The notes: generated by a model not told the origin, from the sequence alone. DNA of 64,000 nt from Lachnospiraceae bacterium (GCA_017430765.1 JAFRMI010000055.1:1-64000); one strand, 5' to 3'. Numbered from the stretch's first letter, positions 17,792 to 29,128 are shown. Made by a program: numbers and translations.

Positions 17792-19432
17792 ATGATTGAA
17801 GCGATCGGTGTCACATACAGAGTCGGAAAAAAAGCCCTGTTTGAGGATGTCAACATTAAGTTTACCCCGGGAAACTGCTACGGTCTGATCGGTGCGAACG
17901 GGGCGGGAAAGTCCACATTTCTCAAGATTCTGTCCGGACGCCTCGAAACGACGAACGGCCGGATTGCGATCACGCCCGGCGAACGGATTTCGTTCCTTGA
18001 GCAGGACCATTTTAAATATGACCAGTACGAGGTCCTCGACGCGGTGATTTTGGGAAACCCCCGTCTCTATGAAGTTATGAAAGAGAAGGAGGCGATCTAT
18101 CTCAAGGAGGACTTTTCGGACGAGGACGGCATCCGTGCCTCCGAGCTCGAGGGCGAGTTCGCGGAGATGAACGGGTGGGAGGCCGAAGCGGACGCGGAAT
18201 CCCTGCTGAACGGACTAGGCATAGAGGAGGAGCTGCATCACAAAGTGATGGGGACACTGGAAGGCCCGCAGAAGGTGAAAGTCCTTCTCGCGCAGGCTCT
18301 TTTCGGCAACCCCGATATTCTTCTTCTCGACGAGCCCACGAACCATCTGGATCTGGAGGCGATCGACTGGCTCGAGGAATTCCTGATCGGATTCCAGAAT
18401 ACGGTGATCGTTGTTTCCCATGACCGCTATTTCCTCAACAAGGTCTGCACGCAGACAGCGGATATTGACTACGGCAAGATCCGCCTCTTCGCGGGAAATT
18501 ACGATTTCTGGTTTGAGTCCTCCCAGCTTCTTGTGCGGCAGATGAAGGAACAGAACCGTAAGAAGGAGGAGCAGATCAAGGAACTCAAGGAATTCATCGC
18601 GCGTTTCTCGGCAAATGCGTCCAAGTCCAAGCAGGCGACCTCCAGAAAGAGGGCGCTCGAGAAGATCGAGCTGACGACCATGGTTCCCTCGAGCAGGAAA
18701 TACCCGTATATTGATTTCCGCCCGAACCGGGAGATCGGCAATGATGTTCTCTATGTGGAGCATCTGTCCAAAACCATCGACGGGGAAGTCATCTTTAAAG
18801 ATCTGAATTTCATGATCGGGAGAACCGACAAGGTGTCCTTCGTCGGAGGCAATGAGAGAGCCAAGACGACGCTGTTCGAGATTCTTTCCGGGCGCATGGA
18901 ACCGGATGAAGGGTATTATAAGTGGGGCATTACGACGTCCCAGGCATATTTTCCGGCGGACTACAATGATGAGTTCGACAACGACCTGACGATCGCCGAC
19001 TGGCTGACCCAGTACTCCGAGAACAAGGATACGACATATGTGCGCTCCTTCCTTGGACGCATGCTGTTTGCCGGAGAGGACGGCATCAAGCGCGTGCGGG
19101 TGCTCTCAGGCGGAGAAAAAGTCCGCTGTCTGCTCGCAAAGATGATGATTTCGGGCGCGAACGTCCTGATTTTTGATGAGCCGACCAACCATCTGGATAT
19201 GGAAGCGATCACGGCACTTAACAACGGCATGATCAAATATCCCGGCGTGATCCTCTTCACGTCGCGGGACCATCAGATCACCCAGACGACGGCGAACCGG
19301 ATTATGGAATTTATGCCCGACGGCACACTGATCGATAAAGTCGGAACCTATGATGAATACCTGGCCAGTGACGCTATGGCGAAGAAGCGCCAGGTATATG
19401 TGGCAGCGGAGGATCAGGAGGAAGATGACTGA
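17792..19432 (+). CDS. ABC-F family ATPase (YbiT/YkpA-like)
   Basis: A 546-residue soluble protein with two ABC domains and a linker, the build of ribosome-acting ABC-F proteins. Domain 1 has Walker A GANGAGKST and Walker B LLLDEPTNHLD, but its signature is LEGPQ rather than LSGGQ. Domain 2 has signature LSGGE and Walker B LIFDEPTNHLD. However, its Walker A reads GGNERAKTT (Ala where Gly is usual before Lys) and its switch segment is TSRDHQ, with Arg where His is expected. The charged linker (about residues 240-290) is present. AAGGAG precedes the ATG. It overlaps the next gene by 8 bp. A housekeeping translation-factor role is likelier than drug resistance. Confidence 0.9.
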   Translation: MIEAIGVTYRVGKKALFEDVNIKFTPGNCYGLIGANGAGKSTFLKILSGRLETTNGRIAITPGERISFLEQDHFKYDQYEVLDAVILGNPRLYEVMKEKEAIYLKEDFSDEDGIRASELEGEFAEMNGWEAEADAESLLNGLGIEEELHHKVMGTLEGPQKVKVLLAQALFGNPDILLLDEPTNHLDLEAIDWLEEFLIGFQNTVIVVSHDRYFLNKVCTQTADIDYGKIRLFAGNYDFWFESSQLLVRQMKEQNRKKEEQIKELKEFIARFSANASKSKQATSRKRALEKIELTTMVPSSRKYPYIDFRPNREIGNDVLYVEHLSKTIDGEVIFKDLNFMIGRTDKVSFVGGNERAKTTLFEILSGRMEPDEGYYKWGITTSQAYFPADYNDEFDNDLTIADWLTQYSENKDTTYVRSFLGRMLFAGEDGIKRVRVLSGGEKVRCLLAKMMISGANVLIFDEPTNHLDMEAITALNNGMIKYPGVILFTSRDHQITQTTANRIMEFMPDGTLIDKVGTYDEYLASDAMAKKRQVYVAAEDQEEDD

Positions 19433-20471
19433 CGCAGTCAGGATCCCGCTTGCCATCGCGGGAGAACTTCTGCTCTATCTTATGATCGGTGGACTCGTGC
19501 CGCTCCACAAAAGACCTGAAAAGTATTCCCTTTGTGAGACCGCCTGCGCGGGGTATCTGATCTACACTGCGATCTTTGAGGTCGCAGTGTTTGTTGTGCT
19601 TCTGATAAACTGCCCTCTGCGTTTCTTTGCCCAGATCTGGGTGACGGCAGTTTCCGTCCTTCTGGCGCTGTCGCTTGTGTTTTTTTCCGGGAGACAGCTG
19701 ACCGGCATGGATTATGGCCTGCGCGCGAACGGGATCAGCCCTGCCGCTGTCGCCTTCGCATTCAGTGCCGGCGCATTCGGTATCTTCGCCATGATCCTTC
19801 CTGTCGGAACGGATCCCTCATGGACAATCGCCTCCATGACACAGGATCTCTTTCACGATTCGGTGGGACGCTTCGCCGCCGGGACGGGGGAAGCTCTGAC
19901 GGCTGTGCCGGCGGGAGACTTCCTTGCGAAGGGATATGTGCACGATGAGATAATCTGCCTTATCACCGGTCTTCATCCCCTGACGGAGATGCGTGTGGTG
20001 CGCACTGCAGTGACCGTGCTTCTGTCCGTTATGATTCTCTACCGCTGCTTTTTCCGCCTGTTTGAGGAAAACCGGGCGAAAGCGGCGGGGGCAGGCATCC
20101 TGTATCTTCTGCTCAGCGTTCTCTTCCAGACATCCCTTTCACCGTCCGGTCTGCTTCTATCTGCAGGATGGACGGGCAATGCTGCATTTTGCAATATTAT
20201 TCTGCCGTCGCTTCTTCTTCTCGCTTTGATCCTTCTTGAAGAGAGGGGCAGAGTCCGGCCTTATATTCTTCTCGCGGCACTTGGCATAGCTGCGGTATCC
20301 ATGTCGCAGCAGGCGATCTTTCTGACCCCGGTTGCCATGACGGCATGCCTCCTGACGATCTTTGTGATACGAAGGGATCTGCTTGGGATTTTTAAACTCA
20401 TCCTTTTGCTTGCTGTGCCGGCTGCCGCACTTCTTATGTGCCTGATCCTGCCTGTTGTGGCAATCGGTTAG
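19425..20471 (+). CDS. Polytopic membrane protein, N-terminal part (ends at in-frame TAG)
   Basis: 348 residues with about nine predicted helices. ATG 19425 is preferred over an upstream ATG at 19350 because AGGAGG is at 19416-19421 and the earlier start would lie deep in the ABC-F gene. The frame stops with TAG at 20469-20471 and then continues open in the same frame for 250 more codons, so this looks like the first 58% of a 598-residue protein. It resembles large Lachnospiraceae membrane proteins of unknown function; the family name is not certain. Whether the TAG is a mutation, a read-through site or a base error cannot be decided from one sequence. Confidence 0.7.
   Translation: MTDAVRIPLAIAGELLLYLMIGGLVPLHKRPEKYSLCETACAGYLIYTAIFEVAVFVVLLINCPLRFFAQIWVTAVSVLLALSLVFFSGRQLTGMDYGLRANGISPAAVAFAFSAGAFGIFAMILPVGTDPSWTIASMTQDLFHDSVGRFAAGTGEALTAVPAGDFLAKGYVHDEIICLITGLHPLTEMRVVRTAVTVLLSVMILYRCFFRLFEENRAKAAGAGILYLLLSVLFQTSLSPSGLLLSAGWTGNAAFCNIILPSLLLLALILLEERGRVRPYILLAALGIAAVSMSQQAIFLTPVAMTACLLTIFVIRRDLLGIFKLILLLAVPAAALLMCLILPVVAIG
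20469..20471 (+). other. In-frame amber codon (TAG) inside a membrane protein gene
   Basis: Codon 349 counted from 19425. The codons on both sides are in one frame and the protein character (hydrophobic helices) continues across it. GGGGGTG immediately follows, 3 nt before an ATG at 20481, and could act as a poor ribosome site for restarting. Confidence 0.7.
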
Positions 20472-20480
20472 GGGGTGCTT

Positions 20481-21224
20481 ATGGGCTCTATGCTGAATGA
20501 AAACGGTATTCTGTCGGGGCTGGGAAGAGCAGTACACCATTATCAGGGAAGAAGTTTGTTCCTTTTTATGGGATTTATTATGCTGCTCCTTCTCTCTGTG
20601 CGCCGCGGCCGGAAGAACCGGGTGCTGTTTACCTATCCCTTTATTCTGGAAGCGCTCCTGCTTTTCAATCCTCTTACGGCTCGTTTTCTGTCAGGAGAGG
20701 CGGAAGAAGTGACGGCCGGGATGGCGTACTATTTCTGGCTGTTTCCGGCTGTTCTGCTGCTCGCATACGGCACGGTTTCCCTCATGGCGGAGCTTCAGAA
20801 GCTCAGCATGAAGATTCCGCTGCTTCTGGCGGTTCTGCTTCTGTCATTTCTGACCTGCGTCCCGCCGCTGAGCGCTTACTCCAAAATATCGCTTCCCGCG
20901 AATATAAAAAAGGCGGACCCGGAACTGCTTTCGATCTCGGAATATCTGGACGCGCATACATCGGAAGACCGGTACCGGGTTGTGTTTGAGAGGGGCAGGC
21001 AGGCGATGGAGGCGGGAGAGCTGAATGCCCGTATGGTGCCGGAACCGTTTCTTCTCGATGCCGGCCGGAAGATGGACGGGAAGGCGGTCGAGGAGCGGCT
21101 TGCAAAACTGAAGGGCGCGTATATTGTCTGCGATTCGCACGGAGAGCTGTCCGGTTATCTTTTTGCGCTCCGGATTACCAGAGTCGCGCATACTCCCTAC
21201 AGTTCCGTGTATTACATACCGTGA
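20481..21224 (+). CDS. Polytopic membrane protein, C-terminal part
   Basis: Same frame as the preceding part. From ATG 20481 it gives 247 residues; GTG 20475 is also possible. It has three or four helices in its first 140 residues (QGRSLFLFMGFIMLLLLS, a YYFWLFPAVLLLAYGTVSL segment, KIPLLLAVLLLSFLTC). A soluble end domain (about residues 150-247) follows, with DAHTSEDRYRVVFER and AYIVCDSHGELSGYLF. The spacing of GGGGGTG to the ATG is too short for a good start, which favours one ancestral gene over two. The product is probably nonfunctional alone unless the TAG is read through. Confidence 0.6.
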   Translation: MGSMLNENGILSGLGRAVHHYQGRSLFLFMGFIMLLLLSVRRGRKNRVLFTYPFILEALLLFNPLTARFLSGEAEEVTAGMAYYFWLFPAVLLLAYGTVSLMAELQKLSMKIPLLLAVLLLSFLTCVPPLSAYSKISLPANIKKADPELLSISEYLDAHTSEDRYRVVFERGRQAMEAGELNARMVPEPFLLDAGRKMDGKAVEERLAKLKGAYIVCDSHGELSGYLFALRITRVAHTPYSSVYYIP

Positions 21225-21312
21225 TCCCGGACCCGGGGCTGCCCTGCAGGAATGCTTCCTTTTTCAGGTCCAGCAGGGCCGCGGTTCTTTTCAAATACAA
21301 TGTTTGTGTTAA

Positions 21313-21341
21313 TGGACAAGCAGGTGTTTGAGTGTTATACT
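21313..21341 (+). promoter_or_regulatory. Promoter of nifJ
   Basis: TGGACA (21313-21318), 17-bp spacer, TATACT (21336-21341) with TG at 21333-21334 forming an extended -10. The 75-nt leader ends in AAGGAGG. The gap before it (21225-21312) has an imperfect GC stem followed by TTCTTTT that may end the upstream transcript. Confidence 0.75.
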
Positions 21342-21359
21342 TATTTTTGTCTGAAATAA

Positions 21360-22733
<1,374 letters not shown>

Positions 22734-22754
22734 ATCATCGGCGACAACACCGAT

Positions 22755-24962
22755 ATGTATGCGCAGGCTTACTTCGACTATGACTCCAAGAAGTCCGGCG
22801 GCGTGACCATGAGCCACCTGCGTTTTGGCAAGAAGCCGATCAAATCCACATATCTCATCCGCACGGCGAACTTTGTCGCATGTCACAATCCGGCATACGT
22901 GACCAAGTTCAATATGGTACAGGAGATCGTGGACGGCGGCACATTCCTTCTCAACTGCCCGTGGAGCGATGAGGAGATCGCTGAGCACCTTCCCGGCCAG
23001 ATGAAGAAGTATATGGCGGAACACAACATTAAATTCTATGTCATCGATGGTGTCAAGATCGGTATCGCTGTCGGCATGGGCCCGACACGTATCAACACGA
23101 TCCTTCAGTCCGCGTTCTTCAAGCTCGCGAATATCATCCCCGAGGAGCAGGCAATTGAGCTCATGAAGGATGCCGCGAAGAAGACCTACGGCAGAAAGGG
23201 TGAAGACATCGTCCAGAAGAACTGGGCCGCCATTGAAGAAGGCGCCAAGCAGGTCCGTGAGATTAAGATCCCGGCTGAATGGGCTTCCTGCGAGGATGAG
23301 GGCCTTGAGTTCAAGACTCACGAGGGTGACAGCGCGGTAGTCCGATTTGTCAATACGGTTCAGAATGCGGTCAACGCGCAGGAAGGCAACAATCTTCCGG
23401 TTTCCGCATTTACCGAGTATGTGGACGGCTCTACACCGAGCGGATCGGCTGCATTTGAGAAGCGCGGCATTGCGGTCATGGTGCCCAAGTGGGTCGCCGA
23501 GAACTGCATCCAGTGCGGCAGATGCTCCTATGTGTGCCCGCACGGCGTCGTCCGTACGTTCGCACTCTCTGAGGAAGAGGCGGCAGGAGCTCCGGAAGGC
23601 GCTCTGACACTTCCGCTTACCGGCATGGCAGGATACAAGTTCTCCATCGGCATCTCCGCTTACGACTGCACCGGCTGCGGCTCCTGCGCGGATGTCTGCC
23701 CGGGCAAGAAGGGAGCGAAAGCCCTTGTCATGGTCAATGGCGAAGAGGCAATGCCGAAGCTTCAGCCGATCTACGACTACCTTGTCGAGACACCGGAGAA
23801 GCAGGATGTAATCGATAAGTTCAAGATCAATACCGTCAAGGGCAGCCAGTTCAAGCAGCCGCTCCTTGAGTTCTCCGGCGCATGCCCGGGCTGCGGCGAG
23901 ACACCTTACGCGAAGCTCATCACCCAGCTCTTCGGCGACAGAATGTACATCGCGAACGCGACGGGATGTTCCTCGATCTGGGGCAACAGCTCACCGTCCA
24001 CACCGTATACGATCAACAAGAAGGGACAGGGCCCGGCATGGGACAACTCCCTCTTCGAAGACAACGCGGAATTCGGATACGGCATGGAACTCGCGCAGAA
24101 GGCGATCCGCACAGGGCTCAAGGCCCGCGTCGAGAAGCTGATCGAGGCCGGCATCGCTGTGGAAGAAGGCAAGAAGTTCCTTGACACCTTCAAGATCGGC
24201 GCAGAGAACGGCGCGGCTTCCGATGCCCTGGTCGCAGCCCTCGAAGGCATTGACAACGAGGATGCGAAGGAAATCATCGCCAAGAAAGATTTCCTGGCCA
24301 AGAAGAGCCAGTGGGTCTTCGGCGGAGACGGCTGGGCATACGATATCGGATTCGGCGGCGTGGACCATGTACTCGCTTCCGGTCATGACGTCAATGTTAT
24401 GGTCTTTGACACAGAGGTTTACTCCAATACGGGCGGACAGTCCTCCAAGGCTACACCGACCGGCGCCGTCGCGCAGTTCGCCGCGGCCGGCAAGGAGACG
24501 AAGAAGAAGGATCTCGCCGGCATTGCGATGACATACGGCTATGTGTATGTCGCAAGTATCAATATCGGCGCTGATTACAACCAGGCTGTCAAGGCGATCG
24601 CAGAGGCTGAGGCTTATGACGGACCGTCCCTTATCATCGCGTACGCTCCGTGCATCAACCACGGCATCCGCAAGGGAATGGGCAAGTCCATCGAAGAGGA
24701 AGCGCTTGCCGCGAAGCATGGATATTGGGCAATCTACAGATACAACCCGGCGCTTAAGGCTGAGGGCAAGAATCCGTTTACGCTTGATTCCAAGGCTCCG
24801 ACGGAAGCGTACCGTGACTTCATCATGGGCGAGATCCGTTACAGCTCCCTGATGAGAGCAAATCCGGAGCGCGCGGAGAGACTCTTCACCAAGTCCGAGG
24901 AGGAGGCGAAGGAGAGATTCGAGAAACTGCAGAAGCTCGTCGACTTCTACGCTGTCGAATAA
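22755..24962 (+). CDS. nifJ: Pyruvate:ferredoxin oxidoreductase, C-terminal part
   Basis: Homology starts right after the TAG (22734); the first ATG is 22755, giving 735 residues, with no ribosome site before it. It carries the ferredoxin-like domain with two 4Fe-4S motifs (CIQCGRCSYVC and CTGCGSCADVC), the proximal cluster Cys pair CPGCGE, and the thiamine-diphosphate domain (GDGWAYDIGFGGVDH with NTGGQSSKATPTGA). As a separate chain it lacks the pyruvate-binding domain, so activity needs read-through, reassembly of both parts, or a base-call correction. A strong terminator follows. PFOR is normally central to carbon flow in these anaerobes. Confidence 0.9.
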   Translation: MYAQAYFDYDSKKSGGVTMSHLRFGKKPIKSTYLIRTANFVACHNPAYVTKFNMVQEIVDGGTFLLNCPWSDEEIAEHLPGQMKKYMAEHNIKFYVIDGVKIGIAVGMGPTRINTILQSAFFKLANIIPEEQAIELMKDAAKKTYGRKGEDIVQKNWAAIEEGAKQVREIKIPAEWASCEDEGLEFKTHEGDSAVVRFVNTVQNAVNAQEGNNLPVSAFTEYVDGSTPSGSAAFEKRGIAVMVPKWVAENCIQCGRCSYVCPHGVVRTFALSEEEAAGAPEGALTLPLTGMAGYKFSIGISAYDCTGCGSCADVCPGKKGAKALVMVNGEEAMPKLQPIYDYLVETPEKQDVIDKFKINTVKGSQFKQPLLEFSGACPGCGETPYAKLITQLFGDRMYIANATGCSSIWGNSSPSTPYTINKKGQGPAWDNSLFEDNAEFGYGMELAQKAIRTGLKARVEKLIEAGIAVEEGKKFLDTFKIGAENGAASDALVAALEGIDNEDAKEIIAKKDFLAKKSQWVFGGDGWAYDIGFGGVDHVLASGHDVNVMVFDTEVYSNTGGQSSKATPTGAVAQFAAAGKETKKKDLAGIAMTYGYVYVASINIGADYNQAVKAIAEAEAYDGPSLIIAYAPCINHGIRKGMGKSIEEEALAAKHGYWAIYRYNPALKAEGKNPFTLDSKAPTEAYRDFIMGEIRYSSLMRANPERAERLFTKSEEEAKERFEKLQKLVDFYAVE

Positions 24963-24984
24963 TTGATCCGCACCGTTTATTACG

Positions 24985-25015
24985 GGACCGCACACATTGT
25001 GTGCGGTCCTTTTTT
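24985..25015 (+). terminator. Terminator of nifJ
   Basis: Perfect 11-bp stem GGACCGCACAC/GTGTGCGGTCC (24985-24995 with 24999-25009), 3-nt loop, six T residues. Confidence 0.92.
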
Positions 25016-25149
25016 GTGGTAGGATGGTTGGCAGTAAGCCGGAGGGCGTCTTTTGCCAGTTTGACGGGACGCTGCACGGCCATCCAAAAAGAAGCGCCGT
25101 GCCAGACTGAAATGGCCGGTGCATCGACGGCAAAAGGAGAAAATGATCT

Positions 25150-28104
25150 ATGGATCTTCAGCGCATTAAACAACTGTCCGCTTATTCATTTATCTCATCC
25201 GAACCGCTTCCGGACATTCACGCGGAGGGGGTGATTCTGCGGCACAAAAAGAGCGGCGCGCGCATCGCGCTCATTCCCTCGGAGGATGATAATAAAGTCT
25301 TTAATATTGCCTTTCGGACGCCGCCTGCCGATTCAACCGGGGTGGCGCATATCATCGAGCACACTGTACTGTGCGGATCGGAGAATTTCCCATTAAAGGA
25401 TCCGTTCGTGGAACTGGTCAAGGGCTCACTAAATACATTTTTAAACGCGATCACCTACCCGGACAAAACCATGTATCCGGTTGCCAGCACAAACGATACA
25501 GATTTCCGGAATCTGATGCATGTCTACCTTGACGCGGTCTTTTTCCCGAAGATCTATTCAAATGAGAATATTTTCCGGCAGGAAGGCTGGCATTATGAAC
25601 TCAGGGACAGGGAAGAGGAACTGAAGATCAACGGCGTGGTTTATAACGAGATGAAGGGCGTTTTTTCATCCGCCGATTCCATACTGGAACGGGAGATGAT
25701 GAACAGTCTGTTCCCGGACACTCCTTACGGTGTGGAGTCAGGGGGAGATCCGGAGATGATTCCGTCTCTTACATATGAAGCCTATCTGAATTTTCACAGA
25801 AGGTATTACCATCCTTCCAATTCCTACATCTTTCTTTACGGTGACGTGGATATGGAAGATACCCTGGAATTCATGGACAGAGAATATCTGTCCGGTTTTG
25901 ACGCGATCAACCCGGACAGCGCGCCGGCCTTTCAGAAACCGTTTGCCTGCGGGAAGAGGGAAGAGAGAGAATATCCGGCCTCGGAAGGAGAAAATCCCGG
26001 GGAGGACAGCCTGTTTATGTGGAGCGCCGTCGCCGGCAATCCGTTTGACATGGAGGAAATGATCGCGTTCGACGTCCTGGATTACGCGCTGTTTTCGGCA
26101 CCCGGGGCACCGGTGAAGCAGGCTCTCATCGATGCGGGAATCGGACAGGATGTGTACGGTGAGTACAACGACGGAATTCTGCAGCCGTATTTCAGCGTCG
26201 TCGCCAAGCAGGCCGACGCGGCGGATGCTGACCGGTTTGTTTCCGTGATCAGGGAGGTTCTGTCCGAACAGGTGAACAGCGGAATTACCCGGAAATCGCT
26301 GTATGCCGGGATCAACAGCCTGGAATTCCAGTTCCGGGAAGCGGATTTCGGGACAATCCCCAAGGGACTTATGTATATCATCGATATGCTGGATACCTGG
26401 CTTTATGATGATGAGAAACCGTTCCTGCCGCTGCACCAGCTGGATGTATTTTCCGCTCTTCGCAGGAAGGTGGAGGAAGGATATTTTGAGACGCTGATCA
26501 GCGAAAAACTGCTTCAGAATTCACACAGTGCTCTTCTGATTCTCAAACCCCGCGAAGGAATGGCGGAAGAAAGGGAGAATGCGTGGAAGGAGAAGCTGGC
26601 TGCGTATAAAAACGCGCTGAGCGAAGAAGAACTGGGACGCATTATCAAAGAAACAGAGGATCTTCTGAAGTGGCAGGACGAGGAGGACAGCGAGGAGGCG
26701 ATCCTCACTGTTCCGCTGCTTCAGCGGTCGGATATCCGTAAGGAAGCCAGGAAGCTTTCCAACATTCCTTCAAAGGAGACGGTCCGCACCGCCGACGGGA
26801 AGGAGACACAGGTTCCGTTTATTCTGCACGAAGCGGACAGCAACGGCATCTTCTACGCCGAGCTTCTCTGGAATACACAGTATGTGCCGGAAGAGAAGGT
26901 CCCGTATCTCGGCCTTTTAAAAACAATTCTTTTCAGCGTAAACACAGAGCGGTTTACCTACATGGAATTAAACAATGAGATCAACGAAAAGACCGGCGGG
27001 ATCAGCGCGGGGCTCAATGTGATCGATGACGCGGAGGACCCGGACCGGTACAGCGGGTATTTCGGGATTCGCGCCAAAGCCCTTTACAAGAATCTTCCCG
27101 ATGCGGCGGATTTCATCGGCGAGGCGCTGTTCCGCTCAAAGCTTACCGACAGAAAAAGGATTAAGGAGATCCTGCAGCAGCAGCTTGCGCAGCTGAAGAT
27201 GACGCTGCAGCAGGCCGGGCATCTGTCCGCGGCAGTCCGGGCTTCCGCGTACCGTTCACCTTCCGGCGCTTTTCAGGACAGGACGTCCGGAATCGGCTAT
27301 TACCGCTTCCTGCAGGGACTTGTCGAATCTTACGATGAGATGTGCGATTCCATCTGCATGAATCTTATACAGCTGTGCGAGGAACTCTTTACGGCAGAGA
27401 ATCTTCTCATCAGCATTACCGCGGAGACGGAGGCGCTCAGTCAGCTGAAGAACGGCTTTGGAAGCTGCATCAGGGTGAGCAGCAAAAATGAGGAAGCCGC
27501 CGCTGTGTCCGTTGCGCCGTATGGCAGGCTGAATGAGGCGTTCATGACGCCGGGACAGGTGCAGTTCGTCGCTGCCGCCGGCAATTTCCGGAGGAAAGAG
27601 TATGCCTTTTCCGGTGCGATGGCAGTGTTCAGGCAGATCATGTCCTTCGAATATCTGTGGCAGAATATCCGTGTCCGCGGAGGCGCGTACGGATGCTCCG
27701 CGTCTCTGAAGAGAAACGGGGACGGTGTATTTACTTCCTTCAGGGATCCGCATCTCAAAAGGACGAAGGAAATATTCCTTAAAGTGCCGGAATATCTGGC
27801 TTCATTTGACGCGAATGAAAGGGAGATGACGAAGTATATTATCGGGACCATTAATGGAATGGATGTCCCGCTTACACCGGCCCTTCTTGGCAGCATCTCT
27901 CTTCGGTCATATCTTGGCGGCGTGACGCAGGAGATGATGCAGCGCACAAGAGATGAGATTCTGTCGGTCACCCCGGAGGACATCCGCTCTCTTTCGGACG
28001 CCGTGCGTGCGGTGCTTTCCGACGACTGCTTCTGCGTTGTCGGCGGGGAGGCGGAGATTAAAAAACACAGCGGGGAGTTCCTGAACGTGGAGACGCTTCT
28101 TTAA
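25150..28104 (+). CDS. M16C-family metalloprotease (presequence protease-like)
   Basis: A 984-residue, two-lobed zinc peptidase. The inverted zinc motif HxxEH is at residues 67-71 (HIIEHTVLCG) and the distal Glu ligand falls in VVYNEMKGVFSS about 90 residues later. An M16C-associated linker region follows (about 470-560), and then the inactive second half with the substrate-clamping RGGAYG motif near residue 840. Length and order match the PreP/Cym1 branch that degrades short unfolded peptides in the cytoplasm. AAAAGGAG precedes the ATG. It is followed by era and recO and may be read with them. Confidence 0.92.
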   Translation: MDLQRIKQLSAYSFISSEPLPDIHAEGVILRHKKSGARIALIPSEDDNKVFNIAFRTPPADSTGVAHIIEHTVLCGSENFPLKDPFVELVKGSLNTFLNAITYPDKTMYPVASTNDTDFRNLMHVYLDAVFFPKIYSNENIFRQEGWHYELRDREEELKINGVVYNEMKGVFSSADSILEREMMNSLFPDTPYGVESGGDPEMIPSLTYEAYLNFHRRYYHPSNSYIFLYGDVDMEDTLEFMDREYLSGFDAINPDSAPAFQKPFACGKREEREYPASEGENPGEDSLFMWSAVAGNPFDMEEMIAFDVLDYALFSAPGAPVKQALIDAGIGQDVYGEYNDGILQPYFSVVAKQADAADADRFVSVIREVLSEQVNSGITRKSLYAGINSLEFQFREADFGTIPKGLMYIIDMLDTWLYDDEKPFLPLHQLDVFSALRRKVEEGYFETLISEKLLQNSHSALLILKPREGMAEERENAWKEKLAAYKNALSEEELGRIIKETEDLLKWQDEEDSEEAILTVPLLQRSDIRKEARKLSNIPSKETVRTADGKETQVPFILHEADSNGIFYAELLWNTQYVPEEKVPYLGLLKTILFSVNTERFTYMELNNEINEKTGGISAGLNVIDDAEDPDRYSGYFGIRAKALYKNLPDAADFIGEALFRSKLTDRKRIKEILQQQLAQLKMTLQQAGHLSAAVRASAYRSPSGAFQDRTSGIGYYRFLQGLVESYDEMCDSICMNLIQLCEELFTAENLLISITAETEALSQLKNGFGSCIRVSSKNEEAAAVSVAPYGRLNEAFMTPGQVQFVAAAGNFRRKEYAFSGAMAVFRQIMSFEYLWQNIRVRGGAYGCSASLKRNGDGVFTSFRDPHLKRTKEIFLKVPEYLASFDANEREMTKYIIGTINGMDVPLTPALLGSISLRSYLGGVTQEMMQRTRDEILSVTPEDIRSLSDAVRAVLSDDCFCVVGGEAEIKKHSGEFLNVETLL

Positions 28105-28230
28105 AGGAGGGACCGGCACGGGGGTTCTTTTCGGGGACGGCGGGCACCAAACGAGCAGCGTGTCCGGACACTCCCTTCGCATAAATGCGGCGGGCCGCGG
28201 GGCCCTGCCGGTATAAGAGAGGTTGAAGAA

Positions 28231-29124
28231 ATGGATAAAAAAGCCGGATTTGCGGCGATCATCGGAAGACCGAATGTCGGAAAATCAACTCTGATGAATC
28301 ATCTCATCGGGCAGAAGATCGCGATTACATCGAACCGGCCGCAGACGACGAGAAACAGGATCCGGACAGTATACACGTCTTCCGAGGGACAGATCGTCTT
28401 TTTGGATACGCCGGGATTCCTGCGGAAGACCAGAAACCGTCTCGGAGAGTATATGAAGGAGACGTCCGCATCCTCCTTCTCCGATGCGGATGTTCTGCTG
28501 TGGCTGATTGAACCGTCCGCGTATATCGGAGAGACGGACCGGGAGATTGCAGCGAAACTGAAGGACGTGCAGACGCCGGTGATCCTGGTCATCAATAAGA
28601 TCGATACGATCGGGAAAGAAAAACTGGCCGAGGTGATCCTCGCTTGGAAAGACGTGTATCCGTTTAAGGAGATTGTGCCGGTATCCGCTTTAAAGGGGCG
28701 GAATCTTACGGATCTGACGGACACGATTTTCCGCTATCTGCCGTACGGGCCGCAGTTTTATGACGAGGAGACTCTGACGGATGAGTCCATGCGGGATATC
28801 GCAAAGGAGATCATCCGGGAAAAAGCGCTGCGCCTTCTGAATGAAGAGATCCCGCACGGAATCGCCGTCGTGATCGACCGCTACAAGGTGCGGCCGGACA
28901 GCCTTGCGGAGATTGAAGCTTCAATTATCTGCGAGAGGGACAGCCACAAGGGCATCATCATCGGCAAAGGCGGCAGCATGCTGAAGAGGATCGGAAGTGA
29001 AGCCAGGCGCGATATAGAGGCTCTTGCCGGCAGCCGCGTCTATCTCAAACTGTTCGTCAAGGTCCGGAAGGACTGGCGCGACAACGAGGCGCTGCTGAGG
29101 GACTACGGGTACGAGAAGAAGTGA
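28231..29124 (+). CDS. era: GTPase Era
   Basis: A 297-residue ribosome-assembly GTPase that binds the 3' end of 16S rRNA. G1 GRPNVGKST (about residues 12-20), switch region TTRNR, G3 DTPG, G4 NKID and G5 SALKG are present, followed by a KH RNA-binding domain with GKGGSMLKRIG near residues 247-257. The ribosome site AGAGG is moderate. recO starts 4 bp after its stop, the era-recO order common in Firmicutes. The 126-bp gap before it is very GC-rich and holds nothing I can name. Confidence 0.97.
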   Translation: MDKKAGFAAIIGRPNVGKSTLMNHLIGQKIAITSNRPQTTRNRIRTVYTSSEGQIVFLDTPGFLRKTRNRLGEYMKETSASSFSDADVLLWLIEPSAYIGETDREIAAKLKDVQTPVILVINKIDTIGKEKLAEVILAWKDVYPFKEIVPVSALKGRNLTDLTDTIFRYLPYGPQFYDEETLTDESMRDIAKEIIREKALRLLNEEIPHGIAVVIDRYKVRPDSLAEIEASIICERDSHKGIIIGKGGSMLKRIGSEARRDIEALAGSRVYLKLFVKVRKDWRDNEALLRDYGYEKK

Positions 29125-29128
29125 GACG

